From positions 14,577,582 to 14,641,581 of the forward strand of contig NC_063262.1 of assembly GCF_019578655.1 (NCBI RefSeq): a stretch of 64,000 nucleotides of DNA. The letters run 5' to 3'. The stretch is from Ricinus communis (lineage: Eukaryota > Streptophyta > Magnoliopsida > Malpighiales > Euphorbiaceae). Positions 11,227 through 21,536 of the stretch are shown piece after piece. Position 1 is the first letter of the stretch. Each line of letters opens with the position of its first letter. A model generated the notes under the pieces. That model was not told where the DNA came from and made no database searches. It saw nothing but the letters and a program-made list of their open reading frames with translations. The position numbers and the translations under genes are program-made.

Positions 11227-12612
11227 TCACCAAATACGCTTATTGGTGGGTCCATGTTCTGAGTAGTCTTCATCAGAGTCATCTGACTCACTTATGCCAT
11301 AATTATGACGAATGCGTCGTGATGGGCCAGGTGTGTCAGATGAATAGCATCGAGGAGATTTTCGAGATATTTCTTGAGACAATAATTGAGAATCTGATGG
11401 AGGAGGTTCTTCTGGTTGTGACCATGGCTCTAGGAAAGCTGGGTTTATCTCCATTGATGATGTGGCTTCATTTTGATGACTGGAGGAGGTTGAAGGTGTT
11501 GAAGAAGTAGGAGAAATTAGTCTTCTTTGATCTGAGGGTCTCTTGTGCATGTTGATTACTGGGAATGCTTCATTAGTTGAATGATTGAGTTCATCTCCCT
11601 TATGAAGTAGAGCATGTTTGATAGTGAAAGGCATTTCTTCAAAGCGGCCATGGAAGGTTTTCCAGGGAGTGATGGTTGTTGAGACAGTGTCCTCTTTATT
11701 ATGTTGTTGGTGGAGAAAGAGAATGGTGTGATAAGTTAAAGCCTTTGCATGATCTGTCATATTGAGGAGGCCTGCTTGATGAACTAATCTTCTGAGACGA
11801 TGTTGCCATGCATGATGGTTTTCAAATAACAGAAAAAACTGCCAGGCAGGATGTGACTTATTTTCTTCCCTATGCAAAAACCATAAGGTCTGTAGTAATG
11901 GGAGCTCTACGGGAAGATGATATAGACATGTAAGATACCAAAGGTACCAGAATTGCTCAGATGTTGAGGGAAATGTCTCTGTTATGGTAGGAAAAAGTCT
12001 CCATGGAAATGAAGCAGCAAAGTCTTCTGGATGAGGCACAACATCTTTGTAAAAGGCTAAGATGCGTCTGTAAATCCAAAGTTCAAATTCAGGAATAGAC
12101 AGGTTGGCTGGTTGATCTGGGTGTGTGGTTCGATGACTAAACTGAGCCATAAAGATAAAGAAAGAAGGACTAGAGGGATTTGTGAAGGGCTTGGAGAGGC
12201 GAGATAAGAAATCAGGAATGAGGTTCTTGTTGCCTTGGATGTGTTGAACTTCAAAATCATACAGAGAGAACCACTCTTTTAGGCGGAGAAGCTGTTTATC
12301 AGGAATTTGGCGACCTTTGAACTCCAGAATGCGAGGAAAATTGGAGTTGTCCATTCTGATAATGAAATGTCTTGAAGCAAGGAAGAACTCGCATTTTTGA
12401 ATTGCATACTTAACCGCCAAAATCTCTTTTATGTTGGAATGATAGTGAAGCTCACTGTCTTTAAACTGCCCTGATACATATTTGCATAGTGATTCCTTTT
12501 TGTTTTGTTCTTGCAGAAGAAGGGCACCCCAAGCAAAGTCACTAGCATCAGTTTGCAGAATCAACTGTGCATCATCAGCAGGAATAGAGAGTGGAGGAGT
12601 CTTTTGGGCCAA
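11227..12612 (-). pseudogene. EPRV copy A RNase H and C-terminal tail
   Basis: A 461-residue frame. Residues 1-145 match an RNase H domain: the first catalytic Asp in LQTDASDFAWGALL, the E of the KEILAVKYAI block, the third Asp in the IIRMDNS block and the final Asp in LIPDFLSRL. RNase H removes the RNA strand during reverse transcription. About 310 further residues follow with no motif I recognise, rich in aromatic residues, then a Pro/Ser-rich acidic end. The frame is separated from the RT by one in-frame UAG at 12652-12654, at a position where copy B has a Trp codon. So this is the C-terminal part of a single polyprotein. Confidence 0.85.
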
Positions 12613-12651
12613 TTGTTTTAGTAGTTTAACTGCTTCAGTATGGGCTTGGAC

Positions 12652-13290
12652 CTATGGGCTAGCATCCTTTTTCAGTTGAGTAGTTAGAACCTTTGTATGG
12701 GCTGCAGCCTTTGGAATAAAATCTCGAATGTAATTGATTATGCCCAAAAATTGTTGAACTTGCTTTTTTGATAGATTCTCATCGGGAAAATGCCTTGGTT
12801 CTTGGGCCAAATGAGGGCCTGCTTCATATTGCCCATTCTTCAATTTTAGGCCAAGAAAATCCATTTCAGATTGCCCAATGTATGATTTCTTTTCTGAGAG
12901 CATTATACCGTATGAATGAACCAAGCTGTGAAAACGCTGAAGAAGCTCTTCATGTTCCCTGACAGATTTAGAAAAGAGGAGAATATCATCTATATAGATG
13001 ATACAAGTATCCAGAAGTGGCTCAAAAATCCGGATCATGGCCCTTTGAAAAATAGAAGGAGCCGTTTTAAGGCCGAAGGGCATGACGGTCCACTGATATT
13101 GTGCGTCTGGAATACAGAAAGCAGTCTTATATCTGTCATCAGGATAAATGCCTAACTGCCAAAACCCTGACTTTAAGTCAAACTTTGAGAAGAGAGTCGC
13201 TCCTTGAAGACGAACTAGTAGGGAAGAGATTTTCAGAATTGGGAACTTATCATCTGAAAGAAAATGATATAAAGGCTTATAGTCAATCAC
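12652..13290 (-). pseudogene. EPRV copy A reverse transcriptase
   Basis: A 212-residue frame carrying the RT palm: the LFSKFDLKSGFWQ block with a catalytic Asp, the TVMPFGLKTAPSIFQRAM block, and YIDD (encoded at 12985-12996) followed by ILLFSKS. The YIDD plus FGLK..PSIFQ combination is characteristic of caulimovirid RT rather than gypsy RT (compare YFDD in gypsy-2). It ends at the UAG at 12652 and is cut off from the upstream protease frame by a stop near 13318. RT copies the viral pregenomic RNA into DNA; here it is inactive because the frame is broken on both sides. Confidence 0.9.
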
Positions 13291-13320
13291 AAGCCTTTTA
13301 TTTCCCCTTATCTTTTCTGT

Positions 13321-13932
13321 TCATTTTTCCACATAGAATGCTTGACATGCCCAAGGAGACTGGGTTGGTTCAATTAAACCTTGCTGAAGCAGTTCTTGAC
13401 ATTCTTGTCTTGCCAAAGCTAAGTCAGAAGGAGACATTCCAGGATGACTGGCTTTGGTTGGATTAATGTCTTCATTTAGCTTGAAAGGAAGGGTAATGAA
13501 GAAATTTGGATTTCTGTACAGAGGAGAAGGATGGTGGAAATTCAAGTGGGAGTCAGAGCAGCATGGCACAAATAATTCCCTTAAGTGTGCAAAATCAGAT
13601 GGAACCTCTGTTATGGAGAATTGATTGGGACTTTGAGTATAAGGTTGAAAATGACGCTTATACTTAAGTCCTGTTGGCAAAATTTGAAGTTTCTCTGTAG
13701 CATGATAGGTGTCGAATCCGACAAGAAGATCTCTACCAAATAAGTAAGATCCAATGACATAGATCCATACGATGCAGTCTGGGAAGAACTGAATTCCAAC
13801 CTTATTTTTTGAGACCATCGTAGTCTGAAATCTTTTGCCGTCAGCTGCCGTAAAATGATAAATTTTCTTTCTCCAGGCTGAGCTGGGCAGAGCATCTGGA
13901 TTCAACATGGTACAATGAGAACCAGTGTCCAA
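13321..13932 (-). pseudogene. EPRV copy A protease and RT N-terminal segment
   Basis: A 203-residue frame starting at an internal Met; the true frame is open further upstream toward 14160. D-T-G-S-H near the start is the retropepsin-like active site. The aspartic protease would cleave the polyprotein. Later residues (from about 165) enter the N-terminal part of RT. A TGA near 13318 ends the frame. The counterpart in copy C has D-N-G at the active site, which would be an impaired variant. Confidence 0.8.
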
Positions 13933-14159
13933 TAGTGCAGTAACAGGGACAGGCCTGTCATATTTGCCAAGAAGGATGTGAATAGAAACCAGGGGTGTAG
14001 GATGAGTTGGTTGTGCTGTGGTGATTTCTGGAGATTCTGGAGAAGATGAACTTCCTATGTTTTCTGGAAAACTAGGAATAGATAGTGTTGGGGAAGAAGA
14101 GTTGGATTGTACTGGTATAGGTATTATGTAGGGATGTGGTTCTTCAGGAATGCAGTAGG

Positions 14160-15398
14160 CTATATCTGCAAAGATGGTTTCTGGTGATGGTAAAGGAGAT
14201 AGCCAGTGAAAGTTTTCAGGAGTCTGTGGGTATACGGAGGTTCAATTTTGACTTGAAGTGTAGGTCCTATGGTTAAGATTGAAGTTTCTTCATCAGAAGA
14301 ATTTTCTTCATCTGTACTGGTATCTGAACAAGGAAAGGCAAAGAGTGTTTGGGAAGAAGCCATTTCTTCTTCTGAAAAAAGTGATTCAAGATCATGGTCA
14401 GATAGTTCTTCTGGACATGAATCTTTCAATTGATGAAGAAGAGCAACAGTCTGTTTCGGCTTGTTAGGACATTTCTTTGCATAGTGCCCTCTTTGGCCAC
14501 AGATGTAGCACCGATCTGATTTACGCTTGTTTGTCGATTTCTTTCTAAACCAGCGTATCTTTCTTCCCTTTTTCTGCTTGTAATGAGAAGATTCCTTGGA
14601 ATAAGAAGAAAAATGTTTTTTCTTTTTTGATCTGCAGTCACAGTGTTTCTCTTTGCATTTGATTTGAAGATAATCCCTGTTGCATAAGTTCTTTAGCAAC
14701 GCTTCTCCTTTTGCAATTTTTTTGAATAGTTTCTGCTGTTCACACATCTTGTCCAGAGTGGCTAGAGTGAATTGCCAAATTTCCCCGAGAGAAATATGAG
14801 TGATATCTCTGTGAGTCTCTGTCATCATGCGTTGAATTTCAGGTTTGCATTTCTTGAGTGGAGAGTCGACAAAAGTATATTTGAGATCATCACTGTTGGG
14901 CCCAGCGAGTTCATAATAGAGTTTGGACATATGAACATAGTGGGCTTCTAGATCTTTTCTCTTCATGGAACAGCATTTGCGATCAAAATATTCTTGTTTC
15001 CGTTGTCTGAAGATTAAATTATAATCACCCAAAAATTGTTGGTGAATATGCGCCAGAGCTTGAGCAACAGAACCAAGTTGAACAAATTGTATCCTTTGAT
15101 ACTCAGATAAATGGGAGAACCATTCTCGTAAGGTGCCAGTAAATCTTGATGTGAATTCAGATAGGACTGCTTGGAGATTAGCCTGAGGATTTATCATCCG
15201 GAGATCAAGCCAAGTATTGAATTCTAAGATTTTATTTCTCCATTGTGATGGTGGCACTGTATCTAGAGAAAACCAAGGACCAGAGGCTGGTTTTGGAGGG
15301 AGAGAAATTTCTGGAGCGAGGGATTCTCGATCTTCCGTCTCTTCTGCGAAGTCTGGCTCTTCTGTGAGGTCTGGTTCTTGTTGTGTGTTCATTAACAC
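14160..15398 (-). pseudogene. EPRV copy A coat-protein region with CCHC knuckle
   Basis: A 412-residue frame. Residues about 40-230 form a Gag/coat-like helical domain with the RFTGTLREWFSHL block. A Lys/Arg-rich stretch follows, then the knuckle CYICGQRGHYAKKC at about 14470-14511 and an acidic Ser-rich tail. Coat proteins of this family package viral RNA/DNA and bind nucleic acid through the knuckle. The last residues diverge from copy C after a frameshift near 14225-14235, so coat and protease are no longer in one frame. Confidence 0.85.
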
Positions 15399-15406
15399 AT
15401 GAGAAC

Positions 15407-16683
15407 CTAGTACCTGGGATTCAGCTGTGGAAATAGAGGATCTAGTTTCTTGGTCAGAAGAGTAAGAACTAGATCGTTGAAGTTCGAACTGAGACAGATC
15501 TGAATCTGAAACATACGACTCTGATAGGCAGTTGAGGTAGGAGTTGTATGCTGTATGGCAAACTGTGGCTTTGCAGGTCCTTTGTCTTTTGTAGGCTTTG
15601 AAGGTCCTTTGTCTTTTGTAGGTTGGGAGAAAGAAGATGAAGTTTTAGAAGATACCCTTTTTGCTGGCTTGGATGCTCTGGGCACCAGATCTGAAACTGT
15701 GGCATATTGTTTGAAGGGTATAACCGAAGACATAAAAGGATGAGGTGTAGAAATAGGAAAATTGAGTGGAGAGGAGACAGGATGTTTTGTAGGATAAAGA
15801 TCTCTCTCTATTTCTCTGAGCTGCTCCTTCAGCCTTAAGATTTCTCTATCCTTTTGCAAGAATAGAGGTGATGTAGGCTGAGATGCTAGTATCTGTTGCA
15901 TTTCTTGCTCAAGTTTAGACAGCCTGGATGAAAGCTTTGTATGTAGTTGCAAGGCTTCTTGTCTGAAAGAAGTAACATGAGCTTCAATAGAACTTGTTTT
16001 TTCATAGACTTGTGAAAGTCTATTATCAATCTTCTTGAATCGGTTCCGAGCAACATGACATTATTGGTTTGCCAATTTAAGACTTCTTCCTGCGGTGAGA
16101 GAGGAGCTAAAGTACCTGCAGTTGTCTGTATCTTTGCAATAAAAGGACGTGCAGGTATCTTTGATTGCTCATTTTCCTTTCTTTCCAAAGGTGGAAAATC
16201 TTCGAATTCATCATGAAGCAAGGAACCGCAGCTACCTCTGGAACTTTTACTTTGGTTCAAAGGAGCAAGAACAAACGGTGGAGGAGGACAGGTCAAGAGT
16301 CCTTCTTCCTTCAAGATCTGGAAGCATCTTTGTAAATAGTCATCTTCAGTCATGGGTTTGTTCTTTTCCGGAGGGAGTCCGATCCAAGGACTAGCTTTCT
16401 TGGGTTGAGAAGGAGCATGGAAGGGATCAGGCTGATCATCATCCTTATCATGCTGACGTGGGTCAGTACAAGCATGTTTCCTTCTCCAAGTTTTGTTTCT
16501 TTTGGGTCTGGTTTCAAGATCATCAAGATCTTCTTGACAAGCACATCCGGGATCACACTTTGAAGGATCACAATCCCAAATAAAGTGTCCATTGATCTTA
16601 GAGACATAGACTTCCCACCCATCTGATCTGAAACTATGAATGGGAATCTTTTTCTCGTAAGTCCTCCTCACTGGTTGGATCAT
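15407..16683 (-). pseudogene. EPRV copy A N-terminal region (basic and coiled-coil part)
   Basis: Two overlapping frames, 15886-16683 (265 aa) and 15407-15952 (181 aa), together represent one upstream segment broken by a frameshift around 16050. The first has a basic start, a Cys-rich block (CDPSKCDPGCACQ) and a basic, His-rich patch. The second has a heptad-like helical stretch (LSSRLSKLEQEMQQIL) and a Ser/Thr/Pro-rich tail with a short internal repeat (PTKDKGPSK type). By position it lies between the movement protein and the coat protein. I do not recognise a named domain; the helix could mediate oligomerisation, as virion-associated proteins do. Confidence 0.7.
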
Positions 16684-16971
16684 GGAAATAGAATGAGGAG
16701 TTGAAGAGGATGTCGCTGTGGATTACAAACTATGAAAAGCTGCACCAAAGTTCTCAGCCTGTACAAAAACAGGATCCTATTTTTATCAAGCAACTTGACA
16801 AGACTGACCTCTGTTATGGAGAATTGATTAGGACTTTGAGTATAAGGTTGAAACTGACGCTTATACTTAAGTCCTGTTGGCAAAATTTGAAGTTTCTCCG
16901 CAGCATGATAGGTGTCGAATCCGACAAGATCTGAATCTGAAACATACGACTCTGATGAGGCAGTTGAAGAA
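16684..16971. other. Mosaic of short EPRV pieces in both orientations
   Basis: After the end of copy A come, in order: a few more bases of minus-strand EPRV to about 16722; about 89 bp in plus orientation matching copy B 59558-59645; about 117 bp of minus-orientation protease region (compare 13608-13725); and about 45 bp of minus-orientation sequence matching the region at about 15495-15530. Junctions share a few bases. gypsy-3 begins at about 16972. This looks like end joining of several viral DNA fragments. Confidence 0.8.
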
Positions 16972-18755
16972 GGAAGACCAATTGCGTTCTTTAGTGAGAA
17001 GCTAAGTGGAGCAAGTCTAAACTACCCAACTTATGACAAAGAGTTTTATGCTTTGGTAAGAGTTTTAGAGACATGGCAGCACTATCTTTGGTATAAGGAA
17101 TTCATTATACACACCGACCATGAGTCTTTGAAATATCTCAAAGGACAAGGGAAGCTAAGCCGTAGGCATGCTAAATGGGTGGAATTTATTGAATCCTTTC
17201 CATACATCATCAAGTACAAACAAGGTAAAGAGAATGTTGTTGCCGATGCTCTATCTAGAAGGTATGCTCTAATTTCTACACTTGATGCAAAATTATTGGG
17301 TTTTGAGTTCATTAAGGAATTATATAATTCAGACCATGATTTTGCCAATGTATATGGGGCATGTGAGAGAGGGGGGGTTTGACAAGTTCTATAGACATGA
17401 TGGTTTTCTTTTTAAAGAAAATAAGTTATGCGTGCCTCAATCTTCTTTAAGAGAGTTGCTTGTGAGGGAGGCACATGGTGGGGGTTTGATGGGGCACTTT
17501 AGTGTGAGAAAGACTTTAGATGTTTTAGAAAATCATTTCTTTTGGCCACAAATGAAAGAGATGTTCAAAAATATGTGAGAGATGCATCACTTGTAAACAA
17601 GCTAAATCTAAAGTGATGCCTCATGGGTTGTATACTCCACTTCCCATCCCTAATGAACCTTGGGTAGACATTTCTATGGACTTTGTTCTAGGATTACCTA
17701 GGTCAAGGGGAGGGAAAGATTTTATTTTTGTTGTTGTTGACAGGTTTAGCAAAATGACACATTTCATTCCATGCCACAAGACAGATGATGCAACTCATAT
17801 TGCGGGGTTGTTCTTCAAAGAAATTGTAAGATTGCATGGGGTTCCAAGGACAATTGTTAGTGATAGATATGTCAAGTTCCTTAGCCACTTTTGGAAGACA
17901 CTTTGGAGCAAGATGGGAACAAAGCTTCTATTCTCAACAACTTGTCATCCACAAACAGATGGACAAACGGAGGTGGTTAATAGGACTCTCTCACAACTAT
18001 TGAGGGCAATAATTCAAAGAAATTTGAAGAATTGGGAAGAATGTTTGCCACATGTTGAGTTTGCATACAATAGGAGTATTCATGGTATAACAAATTGTTC
18101 ACCTTTTGAGATTGTATATGGGTTCAATCCATTAACTCCAATGGATTTATTGCCATTACCCATTGATAAGGCTAATTTTGAAGGCAAGCAAAAAGCTGAA
18201 TTTGTTAAAAGCTTACATGAGAATGTGCGTACTCAAATAGAGAAAAGAAATCAACAATATCAAAAGCAACACAACAAGGGGAGAAAGAAAGTTGTATTTG
18301 AACCGGGTGACTGGGTTTGGGTACATTTGAGAAAGGAAAGATTTCCAAGCCAAAGGAAGTCTAAATTAAGGCCAAGAGGGGATGGGCCATTCCAAGTTCT
18401 TGAAAGAATTAATGACAATGCCTATAAGATAGATTTGCCAAGTGAGTATGGCAATGTGAGTGCTTCTTTTAATGTTGCTGATTTTTCTTTATTTGATGTA
18501 GGTGATGAAGTTGACAATGAGGCTGATTCGAGGACGAACCCTTATGAGGAGAGAGGGAATGATGAAATAAAGACAAGAATTACAAATGATCCTTTAAGCT
18601 TTCAAGGAGGTCCAATGACAAGATCCAAGTCCAAAAGTATGCAAGAAGCTTTGTTGGGCTTAATTAAAGACATTTGGAGTGTTCAAACACAACAAGGCTC
18701 AGTCCAAGATTTAGGATTGCAAAAAGGATCCAAAATCATCAATTTAGTGCAATAA
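16972..18755 (+). pseudogene. gypsy-3 RNase H-integrase (broken)
   Basis: RNase H C-terminal part to about 17260 ([20 protein letters not shown] and the [10 protein letters not shown] block), then the integrase zinc-binding H-H-C-C region, the catalytic core ([14 protein letters not shown], then S-D-R and the [11 protein letters not shown] block with the catalytic Glu), and the C-terminal [20 protein letters not shown] block. A run of seven G near 17370-17376 shifts the frame and a stop at 17577-17579 breaks it again. The last frame (17613-18755, 380 aa) crosses the polypurine tract into the LTR and carries GPMTRSKSK, the CRM-like tail. Enzyme cannot be made intact. Confidence 0.9.
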
Positions 18756-19434
18756 GTTTGGGCTGAACTCATAGGTCCAATAAGATTCATTTGAAGCCTT
18801 TTTCTATTTTCATTTTATTAGGTTTTTCTTAAGTTATGGTGTGATTAGTTGTCTTTTAGAGTTACAAAATAGATGCACATAATTAGTCATAATTTGGAGT
18901 TACAAAATGGATGCACATAATTAGCTGTCATTTGGGAGTTACAAAAATGAGTGACATCAATGTAAAAACAACCACTTTTAATAAGTTTTAAGGGGAATTA
19001 AAGGGAAAAACGTGGGGAAGCTCAAAAGACATCCATTTAGGTTTCTTTGTCTTGTTTTGGCTATAAATATCAAAGCCAAAATCCATTTGTAAATATAGAA
19101 TTTTGAATGATAATCTTTGTTTGCTCTTTATGAGTGTTTTTGCTTAAGTTCTTGCATGAACTTTGAACTTATCAAACTATTTTTAGTTTGTGGCGTTCTC
19201 TAACCAAAATCTTGTGTTTGATTCTTAACTTATCAAATCATATTTGGTTTGTGGCGTTTGGAGTTGAATTCAAGTGCTAGTTTCATTGTTGGAACTAGTT
19301 TTTCCTAACTTCACTTGATGAGATCCTTGGGTTTTGGAATCATCTTGATTGGAGGGTGTTTTCTTGCATTCCATATGTATCATAACTCATTAGTTATTGG
19401 GGTGTGTGGTTGCTAAGATGATGATTTCCTATCA
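18560..19434 (+). repeat. 3' LTR of gypsy-3
   Basis: 875 bp, TGATGAAATAAAG...TTCCTATCA, with TATAAATA at 19072-19079. It contains the last 65 codons of pol. Bases after 19434 do not match any upstream 5-mer that could be tested because the 5' end is missing. Confidence 0.9.
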
Positions 19435-20620
19435 AAGTTTGAGCTTGGTTTGTTAATACTAATGAATCTCTATTAACGAGCTCGGACGAGCTTTTATTGA
19501 GTCGCGCTCCGAGTAGCTCACTTATATTTGCATCTCGACTACTGACTCTTCTTTTATAGGTTTGGGCCTTGGAGATTGGCCTTCTAGTTTGCTCACAGCC
19601 TAATTAGCACTTCTCGGGATTTCCCACGCTTGAGCCATTAGGGCTCGAGTAGGAGCGTCCCCGTGGAGTGGGCATAAGTCTATGTGCATCGTATGTGGAT
19701 CAACTCCCTGACTTGGGATAAGGTAAAAAGAGAATTATTTGTTATTTGTGTGTTTTATAATTTCTAGTTACTTACCTTTACAAATCTAGAGATTCATAGC
19801 AATTGGCAAGGCAAATGCGATATTTGGGACCCCTACATGCTCTATGCCGCTGACCTTGAGCACAAGAGGATTTTGCTAGCTGGACCTGCCTGTCGGGCAT
19901 GGTACCTGGGCGAGAGGATATACAACTATGAGCGGGGGCCTACTAGACCCCAAGACCCTTTATCTCCACCCCTCTCCATGTTATAGATGGTTGATCTTGT
20001 CGGCGAGAAGCTGGCAGCGAGCTTGGTAGGTATGATGAGGTTGAGAATCTCACTATTCGGTCCTAGAGGATGGACTATACCTCTTTTATCCCTCAACTGC
20101 TAGGGCCCATGCCTTTTGATGATGATACTATAGCTCAGGTATTTTTTCTCTGACTACTTTGTTGAGTCTTTATTTTCCTTTATTCCGTTTATTTACTTAA
20201 CTACTTTGGTTGTAGTTTATTTGGCATACACCCGCAGCTCCTGAGCTGAGAAAGGGGGCGGTCTGCTCAGCATTCCATGCCTTCCCATATCTCTAGTTCC
20301 TCTACTGATGCTGCATTTGAGACATCTCCTACGGCTACTTCGGATGTGATTCTGGGAAGTGTCGCATTCCTTCCAGACCCGATGGTCTCATACTAGAGCC
20401 CCTACGATGCGATAAAGCATCGGCTCGCCCTAAAACAGTGCCTTCCTCCAAAGCTCTTTCTAAGTACTTGCACGCATGTAAGTTGTACTTCTTTTAGCAT
20501 TTTGTATTCCTACTTTCCCTGAATAACATAATTAATTATACAGGTCTAGAGACATCAATTCAAGCACATACATCGGTTGGTCGGAGCTGCAAGGAGACAG
20601 TTCTTCATCCTTAGTAAGGG
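19435..20620 (+). other. Unassigned segment with intron-like pieces, possible gene fragment
   Basis: GC-richer than its neighbours and not similar to the other repeats here. A frame open at 19768-19986 includes the recognisable stretch IWDPYMLYAADLEHKR followed by AWYLGERIYNYERG, which looks like real coding sequence but I cannot name it. Downstream are two segments with GT...AG borders and pyrimidine-rich ends (about 20139-20214 and 20477-20543). Stops break any continuous product. It may be a fragment of a host gene or of a gene carried by a DNA transposon. Confidence 0.4.
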
Positions 20621-21501
20621 TGATAGGAAATCATCATCTTAGCAACCACACACCCCAATAACTAATGAGTTATGATACATATGGAATGCAAGAAAACACC
20701 CTCCAATCAAGATGATTCCAAAACCCAAGGATCTCCTCAAGTGAAGTTAGGAAAAAAACTAGTTCCAACAATGAAACTAGCACTTGAATTCAACTCCAAA
20801 CGCCACAAACCAAGTATGATTTGATAAGTTAAGAATCAAACACAAGATTTTGGTTAGAGAACGCCACAAACTAAAAATAGTTTGATAAGTTCAAAGTTCA
20901 TGCAAGAACTTAAGCAAAAACACTCACAAAGAGCAAACAAAGATTATCATTCAAAATTCTATATTTACAAATGAATTTGGATTTGATATTTATAGCCAAA
21001 ACAAGACAAAGAAACCTAAATGGATGTCTTTTGAGCTTCCCCACGTTTCCCCCTTTAATTCCCCTTAAAACTTATTAAAAGTGGCTGTTTTTTACATTGA
21101 TGTCACTCATTTTTGTAACTCCCAAATGACAACTAATTATGTGCATCCATTTTGTAACTCCAAATTATGACTAATTATGTGCATCTATTTTGTAACTCTA
21201 AAAGACAACTAATCACACCATAACTTAAGAGAAAACCTAATAAAATGAAAAAAAAAAAAAAAGGCTTCAAATGAATCTTATTGGACCTATGAGTTCAGCC
21301 CAAACTTATTGCACTAAATTGATGATTTTGGATCCTTTTTGCAATCCTAAATCTTGGACTGAGCCTTGTTGTGTTTGAACACTCCAAATGTCTTTAATTA
21401 AGCCCAACAAAGCTTCTTGCATACTTTTGGACTTGGATCTTGTCATTGGACCTCCTTGAAAGCTTAAAGGATCATTTGTAATTCTTGTCTTTATTGCATC
21501 A
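20621..21501 (-). mobile_element. Solo LTR of the gypsy-3 family, TSD AAGGG
   Basis: 881 bp on the minus strand (TGATAGGAAATC...TTGCATCA on plus), matching the LTR at 18560-19434 along its length, including an A-rich run at about 21249-21262. Perfect 5-bp duplications AAGGG lie at 20616-20620 and 21502-21506. A complete element was therefore inserted and later reduced to one LTR by recombination between its LTRs. Confidence 0.95.
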
Positions 21502-21536
21502 AAGGGTTGGTAGGTAAGAACCTAAATAAAAGAAAT

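Larger units (their letters stand above)
10673..16971 (-). mobile_element. Endogenous pararetrovirus copy A (Caulimoviridae-type), minus strand
   Basis: Read on the minus strand it holds an N-terminal region with basic and coiled-coil parts, a coat protein with CCHC knuckle, aspartic protease, reverse transcriptase, RNase H, a long C-terminal tail and the intergenic promoter. There are no LTRs, no integrase and no TSD, as expected for integrated plant pararetroviruses. It ends at 10673 a few bases before the viral primer-binding site. Movement-protein sequence is missing; in its place lies a mosaic of short EPRV pieces (16684-16971). Protein order and motifs resemble petuvirus- or florendovirus-like genomes, but the genus is not settled. 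Several stops and frameshifts make the copy defective. Confidence 0.9.
16972..19434 (+). mobile_element. gypsy-3: truncated Ty3/gypsy element
   Basis: Begins abruptly inside RNase H next to EPRV scraps, runs through integrase, a polypurine tract (GAGGAGAGAGGGA, about 18547-18559) and a complete 3' LTR. 5' LTR, gag, protease and RT are missing. Its LTR shares R/U5 almost base for base with the short LTR family and is the parent type of the solo LTR at 20621-21501. Confidence 0.9.

Noticed and set aside
12768..13466. Plus-strand frames across EPRV copy A RT and protease
   Set aside because: Antisense of the recognised viral RT/protease; no independent features.
16912..17382. A 156-residue frame that begins in EPRV sequence and ends in gypsy-3 RNase H, suggesting a virus-retrotransposon fusion gene
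   Set aside because: The EPRV part is read antisense to the viral gene, so the fusion is an accident of joining two fragments.
19435..20620. A complete functional host gene
   Set aside because: Stops interrupt the frame at 19987 and later, and no start, promoter or full domain can be identified.
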